A DNA stretch of 64,000 nucleotides from CAVXJN01 sp963762165 (GTDB lineage: Bacteria > Pseudomonadota > Gammaproteobacteria > JASBUN01), in assembly GCA_963762165.1 (NCBI GenBank), contig CAVXJN010000002.1, positions 1 to 64,000 on the forward strand, written 5' to 3'. Of this stretch, positions 26,825 through 35,172 are shown piece after piece; position 1 is the first letter of the stretch; every line of letters begins with the position of its first letter. The position numbers were made by a program, and so were the translations under genes. Below the pieces are notes generated by a model that was not told the DNA's origin, did not search any database, and worked only from the letters and a program-made list of their open reading frames with translations.

Positions 26825-27454
26825 CTACCAAGTCTCCGGATGCCAGTTTTTTTTCGAGCCGTTGGCCAGACTGCCGATGGTCAGGTTGGTTGGGCTCGGA
26901 AAGTAATAGGGCGGCACCGGCAGGTTCAACGGTGCGGGAGAGCTGTTGAATACCCGTCCGGCGAGATCGTAGCGGGAGCCATGGCATGGGCAGAAGAAAC
27001 CGCCTTCCCAGTCAGGGCCGAGATCGGGTGGTGCGATCTCGGGACGGAACGTCGGTATGCAGCCAAGGTGGGTGCAGATGGCGACGCAGACAAAGAGATT
27101 GGGTTGGATGGAACGATGCTGATTCTGACACTCGGGCAGTTGTTGGGGAGCCTTGGAATCTGGATCTTTGCATTCGGAGCGGACCTTGCTGAGGTTCGCC
27201 AAGCTCTGATCGGTACGGCGCAATATCCACACCGGCCTCGACCGCCAGCTGACGGTGAGCAGTTGGCCCGGTTGCAGCTTGCTGATGTCCACGGTAATGG
27301 GTGCACCGGCGGCCTGGGCGTGGTCGCTCGGCTCCATGTAGGCTACGAACGGTGATGCCGCGGCGACGATGCCGATGCCGCCGACGGCGCTAGTGGCGGC
27401 GATCAGGAATCGCCGTCGCCCCCGGACCGGCTGAGGCCCTTGCGCGTGATCCAT
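26825..27454 (-). CDS. petA: Rieske iron-sulfur protein of cytochrome bc1 type
   Basis: Ubiquinol-cytochrome c reductase Rieske subunit, 209 residues. A Tat-like start (RGRRRFLIAATSAVGG) merges with the membrane anchor. The 2Fe-2S ligands are in CTHLGC and CPCHGS. Cytochrome b and c1 genes are not beside it: downstream is tRNA-Val and upstream, 15 bases away, is the Cyc2-like gene. It is therefore an orphan PetA cotranscribed with an outer-membrane cytochrome. It may serve a bc1 encoded elsewhere or pair with another electron carrier. Confidence 0.9.
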   Translation of the reverse strand: MDHAQGPQPVRGRRRFLIAATSAVGGIGIVAAASPFVAYMEPSDHAQAAGAPITVDISKLQPGQLLTVSWRSRPVWILRRTDQSLANLSKVRSECKDPDSKAPQQLPECQNQHRSIQPNLFVCVAICTHLGCIPTFRPEIAPPDLGPDWEGGFFCPCHGSRYDLAGRVFNSSPAPLNLPVPPYYFPSPTNLTIGSLANGSKKNWHPETW

Positions 27455-27469
27455 GGCTAGTCCCGACGC

Positions 27470-28795
27470 TTACCACATCAACCAGGCGTTGAAGTACAGG
27501 CTGTTGTTGTCCGCCGCGTCCCGACCGAAGCCGTCATAGTTGTTGCTGGCGCCGTTGAAGCGGTCATAGGCGGTGTATTGCAGCGCGAACTTGGTGTTCT
27601 CCCACGGGAGGTAGTCCAGCTCTGCGATCCAGCCGCGTGAATCCGGTTTGCCGGTACGGCTGCCATCGACGGCCGCCGGTGCATACAAGCCCGGGTCGGC
27701 GTCGCCGGTGGTGTTGAAAAAGCCCAGTGTGCCGCCCCAGTGGCGGTTTTGGTAATAGGTTCCGTCGAGTTTGAAGGTGTCGAGCGTATCGGACCGGTTC
27801 GCGCTGTCACCGGCGGCGTAGCTGGCATCCAATTCCTGCTTTTCATGAATCCAGGTGGAGTGCAAGGTAAAAGTATGAGCGCCAAGCAGGTACTGGTACT
27901 GAGTGTCGAGGGCCACGTCGCGGAAGTGGTTCGTAGGTCCGGTCACGCCGCTCGGGTACACATCCACATCCATGCCGTAGGTACCGACTTCCAACGAATG
28001 CGGCCCCCAATTGTGTTCATAGGCCAATCGCCAGTAGGGCGCGGTGCCGCTGACGGTGTCTTCGTTGCTACTGTCCGGGGGTGCGTTTTGGCCGATCTGC
28101 GAGGCCCGGTACAGGCTCAGCTCCGCATACACACTGTTATTGAAAAACCCATAGGCGCCGAGACCAGCGACATTCTGCCCCAGGGTGCCGTCGACTTGCG
28201 TTGCGGCGGCCGGTGTCGGTGCCACCGGAGACGAGGCGTAGGGAAATCCCCAGGCGGGTACGCTGTTCCACGGATCCTGAACGGTGGGGTTGTTGTTGAA
28301 GCTGAGGCCGTAAGTAAACGATTTGCCGGCCAGCGTCCCTTGGTCGGCAAAGCGCACGTCGGCATTGTCCATGCTCAAATGGTCTTCGGCGCCGTCATAA
28401 GTCGCTTGCAGAAAAGCGCCGAGTTTGTCGCTCAGGCGGCCGCCGTAGAACAGGCTGAGTTGGTCGGGGAACTGAACGTTGTCGTTTTGTGTACCCGGGA
28501 TGCTTTTCTTGAGGCTCGTATACGAGGACTGCAGCATCAGCGCCAGCGGCGGGAAGGGGCCCGCGACTCCGACCGGCTGCTGGTCAGCCGCCTTGTTGGT
28601 CATCGTGTAGCCGTTCAGTTTGAACTGCCGGCCGAACGGTGTGAGTTGCGGGAACACCGTGTGGCAGGTCGCGCAGCTCATTCCGGTTTGTCGGGCGAAG
28701 CTCGGCAGCGCTTGAACGCTGGCGGTGAAGCCCAGCGACAGCATGGTGAGCAGGAGAGTGGCGAAGGCGGAGCGGTACGATGATTTGGTTTGCAT
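27470..28795 (-). CDS. Cyc2-like fused monohaem cytochrome and outer-membrane porin
   Basis: The protein has 441 residues from ATG 28795. A signal peptide (SAFATLLLTMLSLGFTASVQA) is followed by LPSFARQTGMSCATCHTVFP and FGRQFKLNGYTM. That is one CxxCH haem site in the A/LPxFARQTGxxCxxCH context found in Cyc2-type proteins. The rest alternates aromatic and polar residues as in a beta barrel and ends in a Trp-rich strand (FNAWLMW). Cyc2 proteins move electrons across the outer membrane in Fe(II) oxidisers, but related porin-cytochromes occur in other bacteria. The substrate is therefore unproven. Confidence 0.75.
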   Translation of the reverse strand: MQTKSSYRSAFATLLLTMLSLGFTASVQALPSFARQTGMSCATCHTVFPQLTPFGRQFKLNGYTMTNKAADQQPVGVAGPFPPLALMLQSSYTSLKKSIPGTQNDNVQFPDQLSLFYGGRLSDKLGAFLQATYDGAEDHLSMDNADVRFADQGTLAGKSFTYGLSFNNNPTVQDPWNSVPAWGFPYASSPVAPTPAAATQVDGTLGQNVAGLGAYGFFNNSVYAELSLYRASQIGQNAPPDSSNEDTVSGTAPYWRLAYEHNWGPHSLEVGTYGMDVDVYPSGVTGPTNHFRDVALDTQYQYLLGAHTFTLHSTWIHEKQELDASYAAGDSANRSDTLDTFKLDGTYYQNRHWGGTLGFFNTTGDADPGLYAPAAVDGSRTGKPDSRGWIAELDYLPWENTKFALQYTAYDRFNGASNNYDGFGRDAADNNSLYFNAWLMW

Positions 28796-28971
28796 TGGAT
28801 CAGTTTCCCCGTCGACGGTACGCCACCTCACTGGAGCAACATATGTGCCAGTAGCCGGCGACGGTCGTGCCTCGGTCGGGTTCGGACATTAACCTGTTCG
28901 CAATGCGGCTAATTGCGGATTTCGCATGCGTATTGCGGTGGCGGACCCGGCGCGGACGGCGGCCGTCGCTT

Positions 28972-29025
28972 GGTTGAAATCCACCACTCCGGGTTGGTTT
29001 CAACCGCGCCGGGTTGATTTCAACC
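28972..29025. promoter_or_regulatory. Three tandem 14-bp dyads at exact 20-bp spacing
   Basis: GGTTGAAATCCACC (28972), GGTTGGTTTCAACC (28992) and GGTTGATTTCAACC (29012) share the pattern GGTTGR-N2-TCMACC. The third copy is a perfect palindrome. The 20-bp period places all sites on one face of the helix. The array lies about 180 bp upstream of the Cyc2-like gene, which reads leftward. It is probably a cooperative operator for an unknown regulator. Bases 28796-28971 between array and gene hold nothing else recognisable. Confidence 0.65.
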
Positions 29026-29040
29026 AATTGCGCCACATGC

Positions 29041-29142
29041 GGGCCGCAGGTGCACCGGGCGTCTGGGGCACGGCTCGACGCGACCGCCCGTCGACGAAGG
29101 GCGGCCCGGACGCCGCCTTGTCGGACGTTGCACCTGCGGCCC
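29041..29142. repeat. Long inverted repeat enclosing two inner hairpins
   Basis: GGGCCGCAGGTGCA (29041-29054) is the exact reverse complement of TGCACCTGCGGCCC (29129-29142), 74 bases apart. Inside, CGGGCG (29056-29061) can pair with CGCCCG (29085-29090), and 29090-29105 with 29112-29126 as an imperfect stem around GGCGGC/GCCGCC. The fold would be a three-way junction. It starts 15 bases past the stop of the leftward stress-protein gene. It could be a terminator-like 3' structure, a small RNA or a small mobile-repeat relic. Confidence 0.55.
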
Positions 29143-29157
29143 GGCCGGGACCAGACT

Positions 29158-29679
29158 TCAGGCTGCGAACGCCTCGGTTTCGCTCGCCTGGGCGCGTTCC
29201 AGCACTCCTCTCGCCTGTTCGACCTCGGCACTGCTGCCGTGGGCGATGAGGACGTAACGGTCTGCGCGCAGCTGATGTTCGTACTTCACGATGGTGTTTC
29301 TGGGTACGCCGAGTCCGGCCAGTGCGGCACCCAGTGCACTGACGCCGCCGACCACCGTGGCGCCCTCAAAGGCTGCCACCAGGCTGGCCACGATCGGCCC
29401 GGCTGCCGCCACGGGGCCGATGCCGGGGACCCAGAAAAACGCCGCTCCAAACAGCAGCCCCCAGATTCCACCCCAGAAGGCGCCCATGCCGCCCCAGGTT
29501 TTGATGCGGTCGCCGGTGGTGTAGAAACCGACGGGGTGCTCCTCGGAGTGGTAGCCCTTGCCGACGATGGACAGTTGTCTCATGTCGAACCCCGAGCGTT
29601 GCAGTTCCTTGACGGCCTGTTCCGCCCGTTCATGGCTGTCGAAGGTCGCGAGGATTGCGTTGCGTTGGTGTGCGTCCAT
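29158..29679 (-). CDS. General-stress protein of the YflT/17M type
   Basis: This 173-residue protein has an N-terminal heat-stress YflT-like domain (ILATFDSHERAEQAVKELQRSGFD, then LSIVGKGYHSEE). A Gly-rich hydrophobic middle follows (about 64-120, GGMGAFWGGIWGLLFGAAFFW) that may insert in membranes, and then a basic C-terminal domain. Members are linked to stress, but the biochemical role is unknown. A clear AAAGGAGAAATC precedes the ATG. Confidence 0.75.
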   Translation of the reverse strand: MDAHQRNAILATFDSHERAEQAVKELQRSGFDMRQLSIVGKGYHSEEHPVGFYTTGDRIKTWGGMGAFWGGIWGLLFGAAFFWVPGIGPVAAAGPIVASLVAAFEGATVVGGVSALGAALAGLGVPRNTIVKYEHQLRADRYVLIAHGSSAEVEQARGVLERAQASETEAFAA

Positions 29680-29708
29680 GGCGATTTCTCCTTTGATAAG
29701 CGTTTGCT

Positions 29709-30407
29709 CTATGGGTTGCTCGCGACGTCGCTGACGGAGACGGCGGTCAGGCTGTGCAGTGCGTTGGTCACCGCTTTCTTGGCCAGCGACACGTCGGCCG
29801 GTTGCCCTTTTAGCGCGTTGAGCGCGGCGCGAATCTGACCGTCGACGTATTCGATGGGTAAGTAGACCGTGGTTCCCTCAAGCTCGTTGGCTACGTCCTG
29901 CAGGGTTGCACTGGCGCCTTTGGTGTCGCCGCTTCGTGCTTTGGCCTCGGCGTGCTTGACTCCTTTGCGGGCGTGTTCGGACACCGCGGGCGCGTAGACT
30001 TTCATTTGATCGAGGCTCGCATAGATCGGCAATAGCTCGTCGTAGAACACGTCGACGTCCTCGCCCAAGAGTTTGTCTTTGGCGTCGGTGATGTCCTCCA
30101 CGACCACCAGATACGGCATCATTCGCTCCAAAGCGTCGGCAAAATCGCGGCTGTCGATCAGCGCACCGCGCGCCTGTGTCACGCTGCCTTCGTCCACCAG
30201 CGCCTGTGCGGAGCGCAAATGTTCAATGAGCGCGCGTCCTGCGTTCACTGCCACAGCGCCCATGGCGGGATCGGTCCAATCCTTGTATTTCATCTGTTGC
30301 GGCTGGGTTCGTGTGTGGGCGTCCACTTTGGCGTACGTGAATGCCGGCGCGGACACGGCGAGTACCAGTGCAATCCAGATCGACGATGTCAGGTTGTTTC
30401 TTTCCAT
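29709..30407 (-). CDS. YfdX-family periplasmic protein
   Basis: The protein has 232 residues with a signal peptide (IWIALVLAVSAPAFTYA). The body is helical and matches the YfdX pattern: AVNAGRALIEHLRSAQALVDEG, ALIDSRDFADALERMMPYLVVVE and LPIEYVDGQIRAALNALK. YfdX proteins are linked to acid or antibiotic stress and their mechanism is unknown. ATG 30407 was chosen over longer frames because AAGGAGGGCAACAACC lies directly before it. The stress gene at 29158 follows 29 bases downstream, so they are probably cotranscribed. Confidence 0.8.
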   Translation of the reverse strand: MERNNLTSSIWIALVLAVSAPAFTYAKVDAHTRTQPQQMKYKDWTDPAMGAVAVNAGRALIEHLRSAQALVDEGSVTQARGALIDSRDFADALERMMPYLVVVEDITDAKDKLLGEDVDVFYDELLPIYASLDQMKVYAPAVSEHARKGVKHAEAKARSGDTKGASATLQDVANELEGTTVYLPIEYVDGQIRAALNALKGQPADVSLAKKAVTNALHSLTAVSVSDVASNP

Positions 30408-30527
30408 GGTTGTTGCCCTCCTTGCAGTTGCACGTACCTGAGCACGGCGAAGCATGCACTGTGCCACATGGACAAGTGCCGGAATGGCGGACCGCGGATG
30501 GCAGGGCGGTGCGGCGGATCGGTGGAT

Positions 30528-30550
30528 TTGCTCCGATGGCCGAGGAGCAA
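30528..30550. other. Perfect 7-bp dyad between marC-like and yfdX-like genes
   Basis: TTGCTCC and GGAGCAA are separated by nine bases. It may be a terminator stem for the leftward MarC-family gene or an operator for the YfdX gene 120 bases away. No T-run is present. Confidence 0.3.
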
Positions 30551-30581
30551 TGGTTGAAAACGGCCGGGCCGGCAAACGTGC

Positions 30582-31214
30582 TCAGGCGAGTCCGGGCAAC
30601 AGGCTGCGCATGCCAAGGGTGATGAAGTCCACCGCGATGGCGCTCAGCAACAGTCCCATGATGCGATTGGCGACATTGATGCCGGTGGTGCCGAGCATGC
30701 GGTTCAACGGCGCGGCGATGCGCAACGCCAGCCATACGAGTGCCGCCAGAAGCCAGATCTCGCACAGCAGGACGAACAATGGCGTAATGCCCTGGCGCTG
30801 GTGGGCGTAGAGGATGACCGTGGTAATCGCTCCCGGACCGGCGAGCAAAGGAATGCCGAGCGGTACTACACCGATTTCATCGCGTTCCTGGGCTTCCAGC
30901 GTTTCTTCGGGGGTATGGCGCGCCGCGCTCAAGCGGGCGTGCATCATCGCGATGCCCATGAGCAGCATCAGTATGCCGCCGCCCACCTGAAACGCTGCCA
31001 TCGGAATACCGAACAGTCGAAGCAGTCGGTCGCCAAGCAGTGCCGCACTGGTGAGGGTGATCGCGACCGTCCACGCCGTGCGCCGAGCCGTGCGGTTGCG
31101 CTGCGACCGGGTTGCTCCCTGCGACAGCGAGGTGAACAGTGGAATTGCTAGCAGCGGGTTGGCAATGACCAACAGTCCCACGAAACTGGTGAAATAATTG
31201 GCGCTGTGACTCAT
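30582..31214 (-). CDS. MarC-family integral membrane protein
   Basis: This protein has 210 residues and six predicted membrane segments. MarC/SNARE-associated family features are FVGLLVIANPLLAIPLF near the start, AFQVGGGILMLLMGIAMM, and IPLLAGPGAITTVIL. The molecular function of the family is unknown. ATG 31214 overlaps the stop of the response regulator gene (ATGA), so it is the third gene of a histidine kinase, regulator, MarC operon and could be part of that signalling unit. Confidence 0.85.
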   Translation of the reverse strand: MSHSANYFTSFVGLLVIANPLLAIPLFTSLSQGATRSQRNRTARRTAWTVAITLTSAALLGDRLLRLFGIPMAAFQVGGGILMLLMGIAMMHARLSAARHTPEETLEAQERDEIGVVPLGIPLLAGPGAITTVILYAHQRQGITPLFVLLCEIWLLAALVWLALRIAAPLNRMLGTTGINVANRIMGLLLSAIAVDFITLGMRSLLPGLA

Positions 31215-32608
31215 TTGCTGGTGTGTTTCAGGGCGTATTTTTGAATCCGATAGCGCAGCGTCTCGCGGGTGGTGCCCAGCGCCCGTGCCGCGCCGGTGAC
31301 ATTGTAACCGTGGCGTTCCAGCGCCGTCTGAATGATATGGCGCTCCATTTCGTCCAATGCCATGGTCCCGTCCAGGGGCAGGCACAAGCGTTCGCCCTCG
31401 AGACTGGCATCGACGGTCGCGTCTCGGTTTGCCCTGATGCCGAGTTGTAACCATTGCATGGGAAGCGTCTCCCCTTTGGAGAGCAGTACGCAGCGTTCGA
31501 CTACATTGCGTAATTCGCGCACATTACCGGGCCATGCGTAGGCATACAGCTCGGTCCAGACTTCGTCGTCGATCTGGCTGACCCGCTTGCCGGCCTTGGC
31601 GTTGGTCTCGGCGAGGAATACGGGCACCAGGTCCCGCAGGTCGGATTTGCGTTCCCGTAGAGGCGGGAGTCGAAGCTGAAACACACTGAGCCGGTGGAAC
31701 AGGTCGGGACGGAATCCTCCGGTGGCGGTTGCGGATTCCAAGTCCTGATTGGTGGCCGCGATGATCTGGATGTCGACACTGATTTCCTTTTCGCCGCCCA
31801 GGCGCCGGAAGGTGCGGTTCTCGATGGCGGTCAAAAGTTTTGCTTGCAGGTCCGGGCCCAACTCGCCGATTTCGTCCAGAAACAATGTGCCGCGGTGCGC
31901 TTGCTCGATCAGCCCGCGGCGACGGGTGCGTGCACCGGTGAACGCACCGGGTTCGTGTCCGAACAGCTCCGATTCCATCAGTTCGCGCGGCAATGCTGCG
32001 CAATTGACCTCGACCAGCGGCCCCTGACCGCGGATGCCGGAGTGATGCAGGATGCGCGCCGCCAAGCCTTTACCAGTACCCGTTTCGCCGTGTATCACCA
32101 ATGCACTGAACGGTACCGCGCTCAGTTCGCGCAGCAGTTCGCGTACCTTTCGGCTTTGCGGACTGTGGCCGGCGAATGATTCGGCGGTATAGCGCCGCGA
32201 CCGGGCCTGGGCCTCGTCACGCAGGCGCTGCTGTGCCTGAGCGCTGCGGGTGGCGCTGGATACCACTACATCGAGGCGGTCCTGTTTGCAGGGTTTGGTG
32301 AGAAAGTCGTAAGCGCCCAGCCGCAAAGCGCGGACCGAATCCGGTACGCCGCCATAGCCGGTCAGCAGGATCCACTCGCCGCCGATCTGGCGGGCGCGTA
32401 TTTTTTCCAAAAGAGAAAGCGCGTTGCCGTCCGGTAGACTCATATCGCTCAACACCACCGCGGGTTCCAGGCGATGGGACAGGAGCAGTTGTTCGGCCTC
32501 GGCCAGGCTGCGTACCCAGACGGTTTCATATCCGTTGTCTTGGTAATGCAACTGCAGTTCCCCGCCGAGCAGGGGTTCGTCTTCGATAATCAGCAGGGAG
32601 TCGGCCAT
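31211..32608 (-). CDS. NtrC-family sigma-54 response regulator
   Basis: The protein has 465 residues. The receiver domain (1-120) keeps the phosphoacceptor Asp (VVLSDMSLPDG), the Thr and the Lys (LTKPCK). The AAA+ domain (about 150-390) has Walker A GETGTGKGLA, the GAFTGA loop that contacts sigma-54, and FLDEIGELGPDLQAKLL. A Fis-type helix-turn-helix ends the protein (YNVTGAARALGTTRETLRYRI). The kinase gene precedes it with a 19-base overlap. Its targets are not obvious in the window. Confidence 0.92.
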   Translation of the reverse strand: MADSLLIIEDEPLLGGELQLHYQDNGYETVWVRSLAEAEQLLLSHRLEPAVVLSDMSLPDGNALSLLEKIRARQIGGEWILLTGYGGVPDSVRALRLGAYDFLTKPCKQDRLDVVVSSATRSAQAQQRLRDEAQARSRRYTAESFAGHSPQSRKVRELLRELSAVPFSALVIHGETGTGKGLAARILHHSGIRGQGPLVEVNCAALPRELMESELFGHEPGAFTGARTRRRGLIEQAHRGTLFLDEIGELGPDLQAKLLTAIENRTFRRLGGEKEISVDIQIIAATNQDLESATATGGFRPDLFHRLSVFQLRLPPLRERKSDLRDLVPVFLAETNAKAGKRVSQIDDEVWTELYAYAWPGNVRELRNVVERCVLLSKGETLPMQWLQLGIRANRDATVDASLEGERLCLPLDGTMALDEMERHIIQTALERHGYNVTGAARALGTTRETLRYRIQKYALKHTSK

Positions 32609-34041
32609 TGTGCATCCTGGCAGGGCAGTACGAGTGTCACGCAGGCGCCGTGGGGCTGGCGGTTGCGCAATTGGATTTCACCATCCAGGTTGTGTACGAA
32701 GCGTTGTACCATCGCCAGGCCAAGACCGGTACCGCCTTGTCGGGCAGAGGCAAACGGACGAATACCGTATTGCACCATCTGCTCCGGAAATCCCGGTCCG
32801 GTATCGCACACCGACAGGGTGAGCTTAGCGTCTGCCACCCGGGCTTTGATTACGATCGTACCCGGACCGTCGCCGATGGCTTCGCGCGCATTGAGCGCCA
32901 GGTTCAGCAGCACCTGGTGCAGACCGTGACGGGGCAGGTGGCAACCGAGAGAAGCGGGAATGTCGTGATCGAGCCGGATCTGGTCGGGCACCTGGTAACT
33001 GGCCAGCAGCAGCAAGTCTTTGACGGCCTGGGCGAGTGGGAACGATTCCGCTGGTTCGGGCACGTGCCGGGACTGGTCCAGCAGTCCATTCAATAGGCCG
33101 GTGACGCGGCTTAATTCATCGAGCACCAATCCCAGGCGTTGGGCGTGATTGGGAGTGGTCACTTGCTTGTGCAGGTTGGTGAGCGCGACTTCCATGCCGG
33201 CGAGTGGATTACGCAATTCATGGGCCAGACTGGCGGTGAGTTCGCCGACCGCGGCCAGACGTTCGGTATTGGCGAGCGCGCGCTGCTGCTCGAGCAGTTC
33301 CGCAGTGGCTTTGTGGACTTGGGACTCGAGTGAACGCTGGCGCGCGGCGTTTTCGTGCTCCAACGCCTGCAAGCGTCCGACCAGTTCGTTGTAATTGTCC
33401 AGCAGCGGTTTGAGCATCGGGTCGGCGCCTGTGGTATCGGCCGAGCTGTAGTCGCGTCGAGCGAGCAACCCGATCAGGCGGTTGAGATCCCGCAACGGCA
33501 TCAGGACCCGTTTGCTGACCAGCAACAGCATGGCCAACGCGAATAGCGGCAAGGCGATGAGCGCGGCAATGGCCAGATTCCGCTCGGCTCTGGCGGCTTC
33601 GTTTGCACGTGCGGTCAGACGTTCATGGACGTCGAGTTCCTCGCGCAATATAGCGCGCACGTTTTGCAATGCTGCGCTCAATGTGGATTCGGTATCGGTA
33701 GTGGGAGCGGTCAGCGCGGTTTGCACTTCCTGCAGTCGTTCGGGAGTGTCCGGCAACAGATCCGGTGGATTGCGCGACGCGCCCGCAAGCGCTCGCTGCA
33801 GCGCGCGCAGTTCGTCATGGCTGACAGTGGTGCCGTTGTCCAGGTGTCGCAGCAGCAGGCTCAGCATCCGCTGTTCGACGCGCTGGAGGTGTCGAATCTG
33901 GGTCAGATGACGTTCGATGGGGGAGAAGCGTTCTACGCTGCGGGAGGAGGCGCTGACCAATAAGCCGAGCGTCAGCAGCAGCAATGCCGCCAGAATTGTG
34001 GCCGGCAGCCAGACGGGCCGGTACAGCGCGGTGCGTAACAT
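32590..34041 (-). CDS. Sensor histidine kinase, partner of the NtrC-type regulator
   Basis: This membrane sensor kinase has about 483 residues from ATG 34041. TM1 is near 8-30 and a helical periplasmic domain of about 120 residues precedes TM2 (NLAIAALIALPLFALAMLLLV). A HAMP-like linker and coiled coil lead to the H-box LAHELRNPLAG and the ATP-binding G-boxes (DTGPGFPEQM, GGTGLGLAMV). The start is uncertain: ATG 34068 is in frame and neither start has a good Shine-Dalgarno. The signal sensed is unknown. Bases 34042-34230 upstream show no gene. Confidence 0.88.
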   Translation of the reverse strand: MLRTALYRPVWLPATILAALLLLTLGLLVSASSRSVERFSPIERHLTQIRHLQRVEQRMLSLLLRHLDNGTTVSHDELRALQRALAGASRNPPDLLPDTPERLQEVQTALTAPTTDTESTLSAALQNVRAILREELDVHERLTARANEAARAERNLAIAALIALPLFALAMLLLVSKRVLMPLRDLNRLIGLLARRDYSSADTTGADPMLKPLLDNYNELVGRLQALEHENAARQRSLESQVHKATAELLEQQRALANTERLAAVGELTASLAHELRNPLAGMEVALTNLHKQVTTPNHAQRLGLVLDELSRVTGLLNGLLDQSRHVPEPAESFPLAQAVKDLLLLASYQVPDQIRLDHDIPASLGCHLPRHGLHQVLLNLALNAREAIGDGPGTIVIKARVADAKLTLSVCDTGPGFPEQMVQYGIRPFASARQGGTGLGLAMVQRFVHNLDGEIQLRNRQPHGACVTLVLPCQDAQWPTPC

Positions 34042-34230
34042 CGGATTCACGGGTCTGGGGGTGAGCATATCCGAAATCGAAGCCTTTGTGTGCGGCCGGA
34101 GCGCGGAGGGCCGTTTGCAAAGAGGCAAACTGCATGCCAACACCGGTAGCGGCGCTGGAAACTGCCGGCGCCGGGCGGTGGCTGCGAATTCAAACGAAAA
34201 CCCGGGTATGGGCGACGCTGGCGGTTCGAT

Positions 34231-35130
34231 TCAAGCGTTGTCTTCGAAGTACGCGGGTGGCACCATGACCGCCAAGGCCTGGGGTAGGACTTCGAAGGTC
34301 GCCGGTGTGGCGGTGGTGATTTCGCCGTCGGTGTCGATGCGCAACGGCCGGCTGGTACGGATTTCGATTCTGCGCCCCGACAGCGCAGGCACGCGATCAA
34401 GTTTGGTGTGATGGCCGAAACGCACCCAGGGGGCAAGCACTGCCAGCTGCCAAAGCGGCAGCGGCTGGATGCTGTACAGATCGAGTTGCTGGTCGTCGAT
34501 TCGCGCTTCGGCGGTTACGGGGATGCCGCCGCCGTAGAAGCGGCCGTTTCCGACTGTGATCTGAATGGTCCGCAAGCGTATGTTGCGGCTGTCGCAGATG
34601 ATGGTGGCCCGAAACGGCCGGTAGCGGGTCACCACCCGAATCAGGCTGCGGACATAGCTGAGGCCGCCCCAGCGCTGTTTTTCGCCGTCGTGCAGTTGGC
34701 GGGAAACCTTCTCGCCAAGGCCGATGTGGGCGACGTTGAAGAAATAATGCTCGTTTACTTTGCCGAGATCGATGCGATGCAGGCGGCCGTTCAATATCGT
34801 GTCGCAGGCGGCCACCGGATCACTGGGGATGTGTAATGTGCGCGCCAGGTCGTTGGCGGTCCCCAAGGGCAGGACGGCGAAGGGCAACCCGGTTTCCAGC
34901 AGTGCGGCGGCAGCGGTGTTGAGCGTGCCGTCGCCGCCGCCCAGCACCACCAGGTCACAGCGGTCGCGGCACTCGCGGATCAGCGCCGGAATCTGCTCCG
35001 GACGGTCGGTAATCCGTTCGTCGACCGTAATCCCCCGACTCTTGAGTCGTTCGGTGCAGGCGTGAATCTGTTGCTGTTCGCTCTGCCCGCTCTTGCAGTT
35101 GGCGACCAGCAATATGTGTTTGGTGTTCAC
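34231..35130 (-). CDS. YegS/DgkB-type lipid kinase
   Basis: This diacylglycerol-kinase-family protein has 299 residues and a GTG start preceded by AAGGGG. The nucleotide-binding motif GGGDGTLNTAAAALL lies near residues 65-80, with PLGTANDLARTL after it and the typical C-terminal beta domain (GNGRFYGGGIPVTAEARIDD). It phosphorylates a lipid such as diacylglycerol or phosphatidylglycerol. The substrate cannot be told from sequence. It is not clearly linked to its neighbours. Confidence 0.85.
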   Translation of the reverse strand: MNTKHILLVANCKSGQSEQQQIHACTERLKSRGITVDERITDRPEQIPALIRECRDRCDLVVLGGGDGTLNTAAAALLETGLPFAVLPLGTANDLARTLHIPSDPVAACDTILNGRLHRIDLGKVNEHYFFNVAHIGLGEKVSRQLHDGEKQRWGGLSYVRSLIRVVTRYRPFRATIICDSRNIRLRTIQITVGNGRFYGGGIPVTAEARIDDQQLDLYSIQPLPLWQLAVLAPWVRFGHHTKLDRVPALSGRRIEIRTSRPLRIDTDGEITTATPATFEVLPQALAVMVPPAYFEDNA

Positions 35131-35172
35131 CCCTTGGGCCTGCCGGATCGGCGGCGCGCCGGCGACTCGATG

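Noticed and set aside
28800..29231. 143-codon minus-strand frame upstream of the Cyc2-like gene
   Set aside because: It overlaps the end of the stress-protein gene, is Arg-rich with no domain, and covers the dyad array and inverted repeat, which better explain the region.
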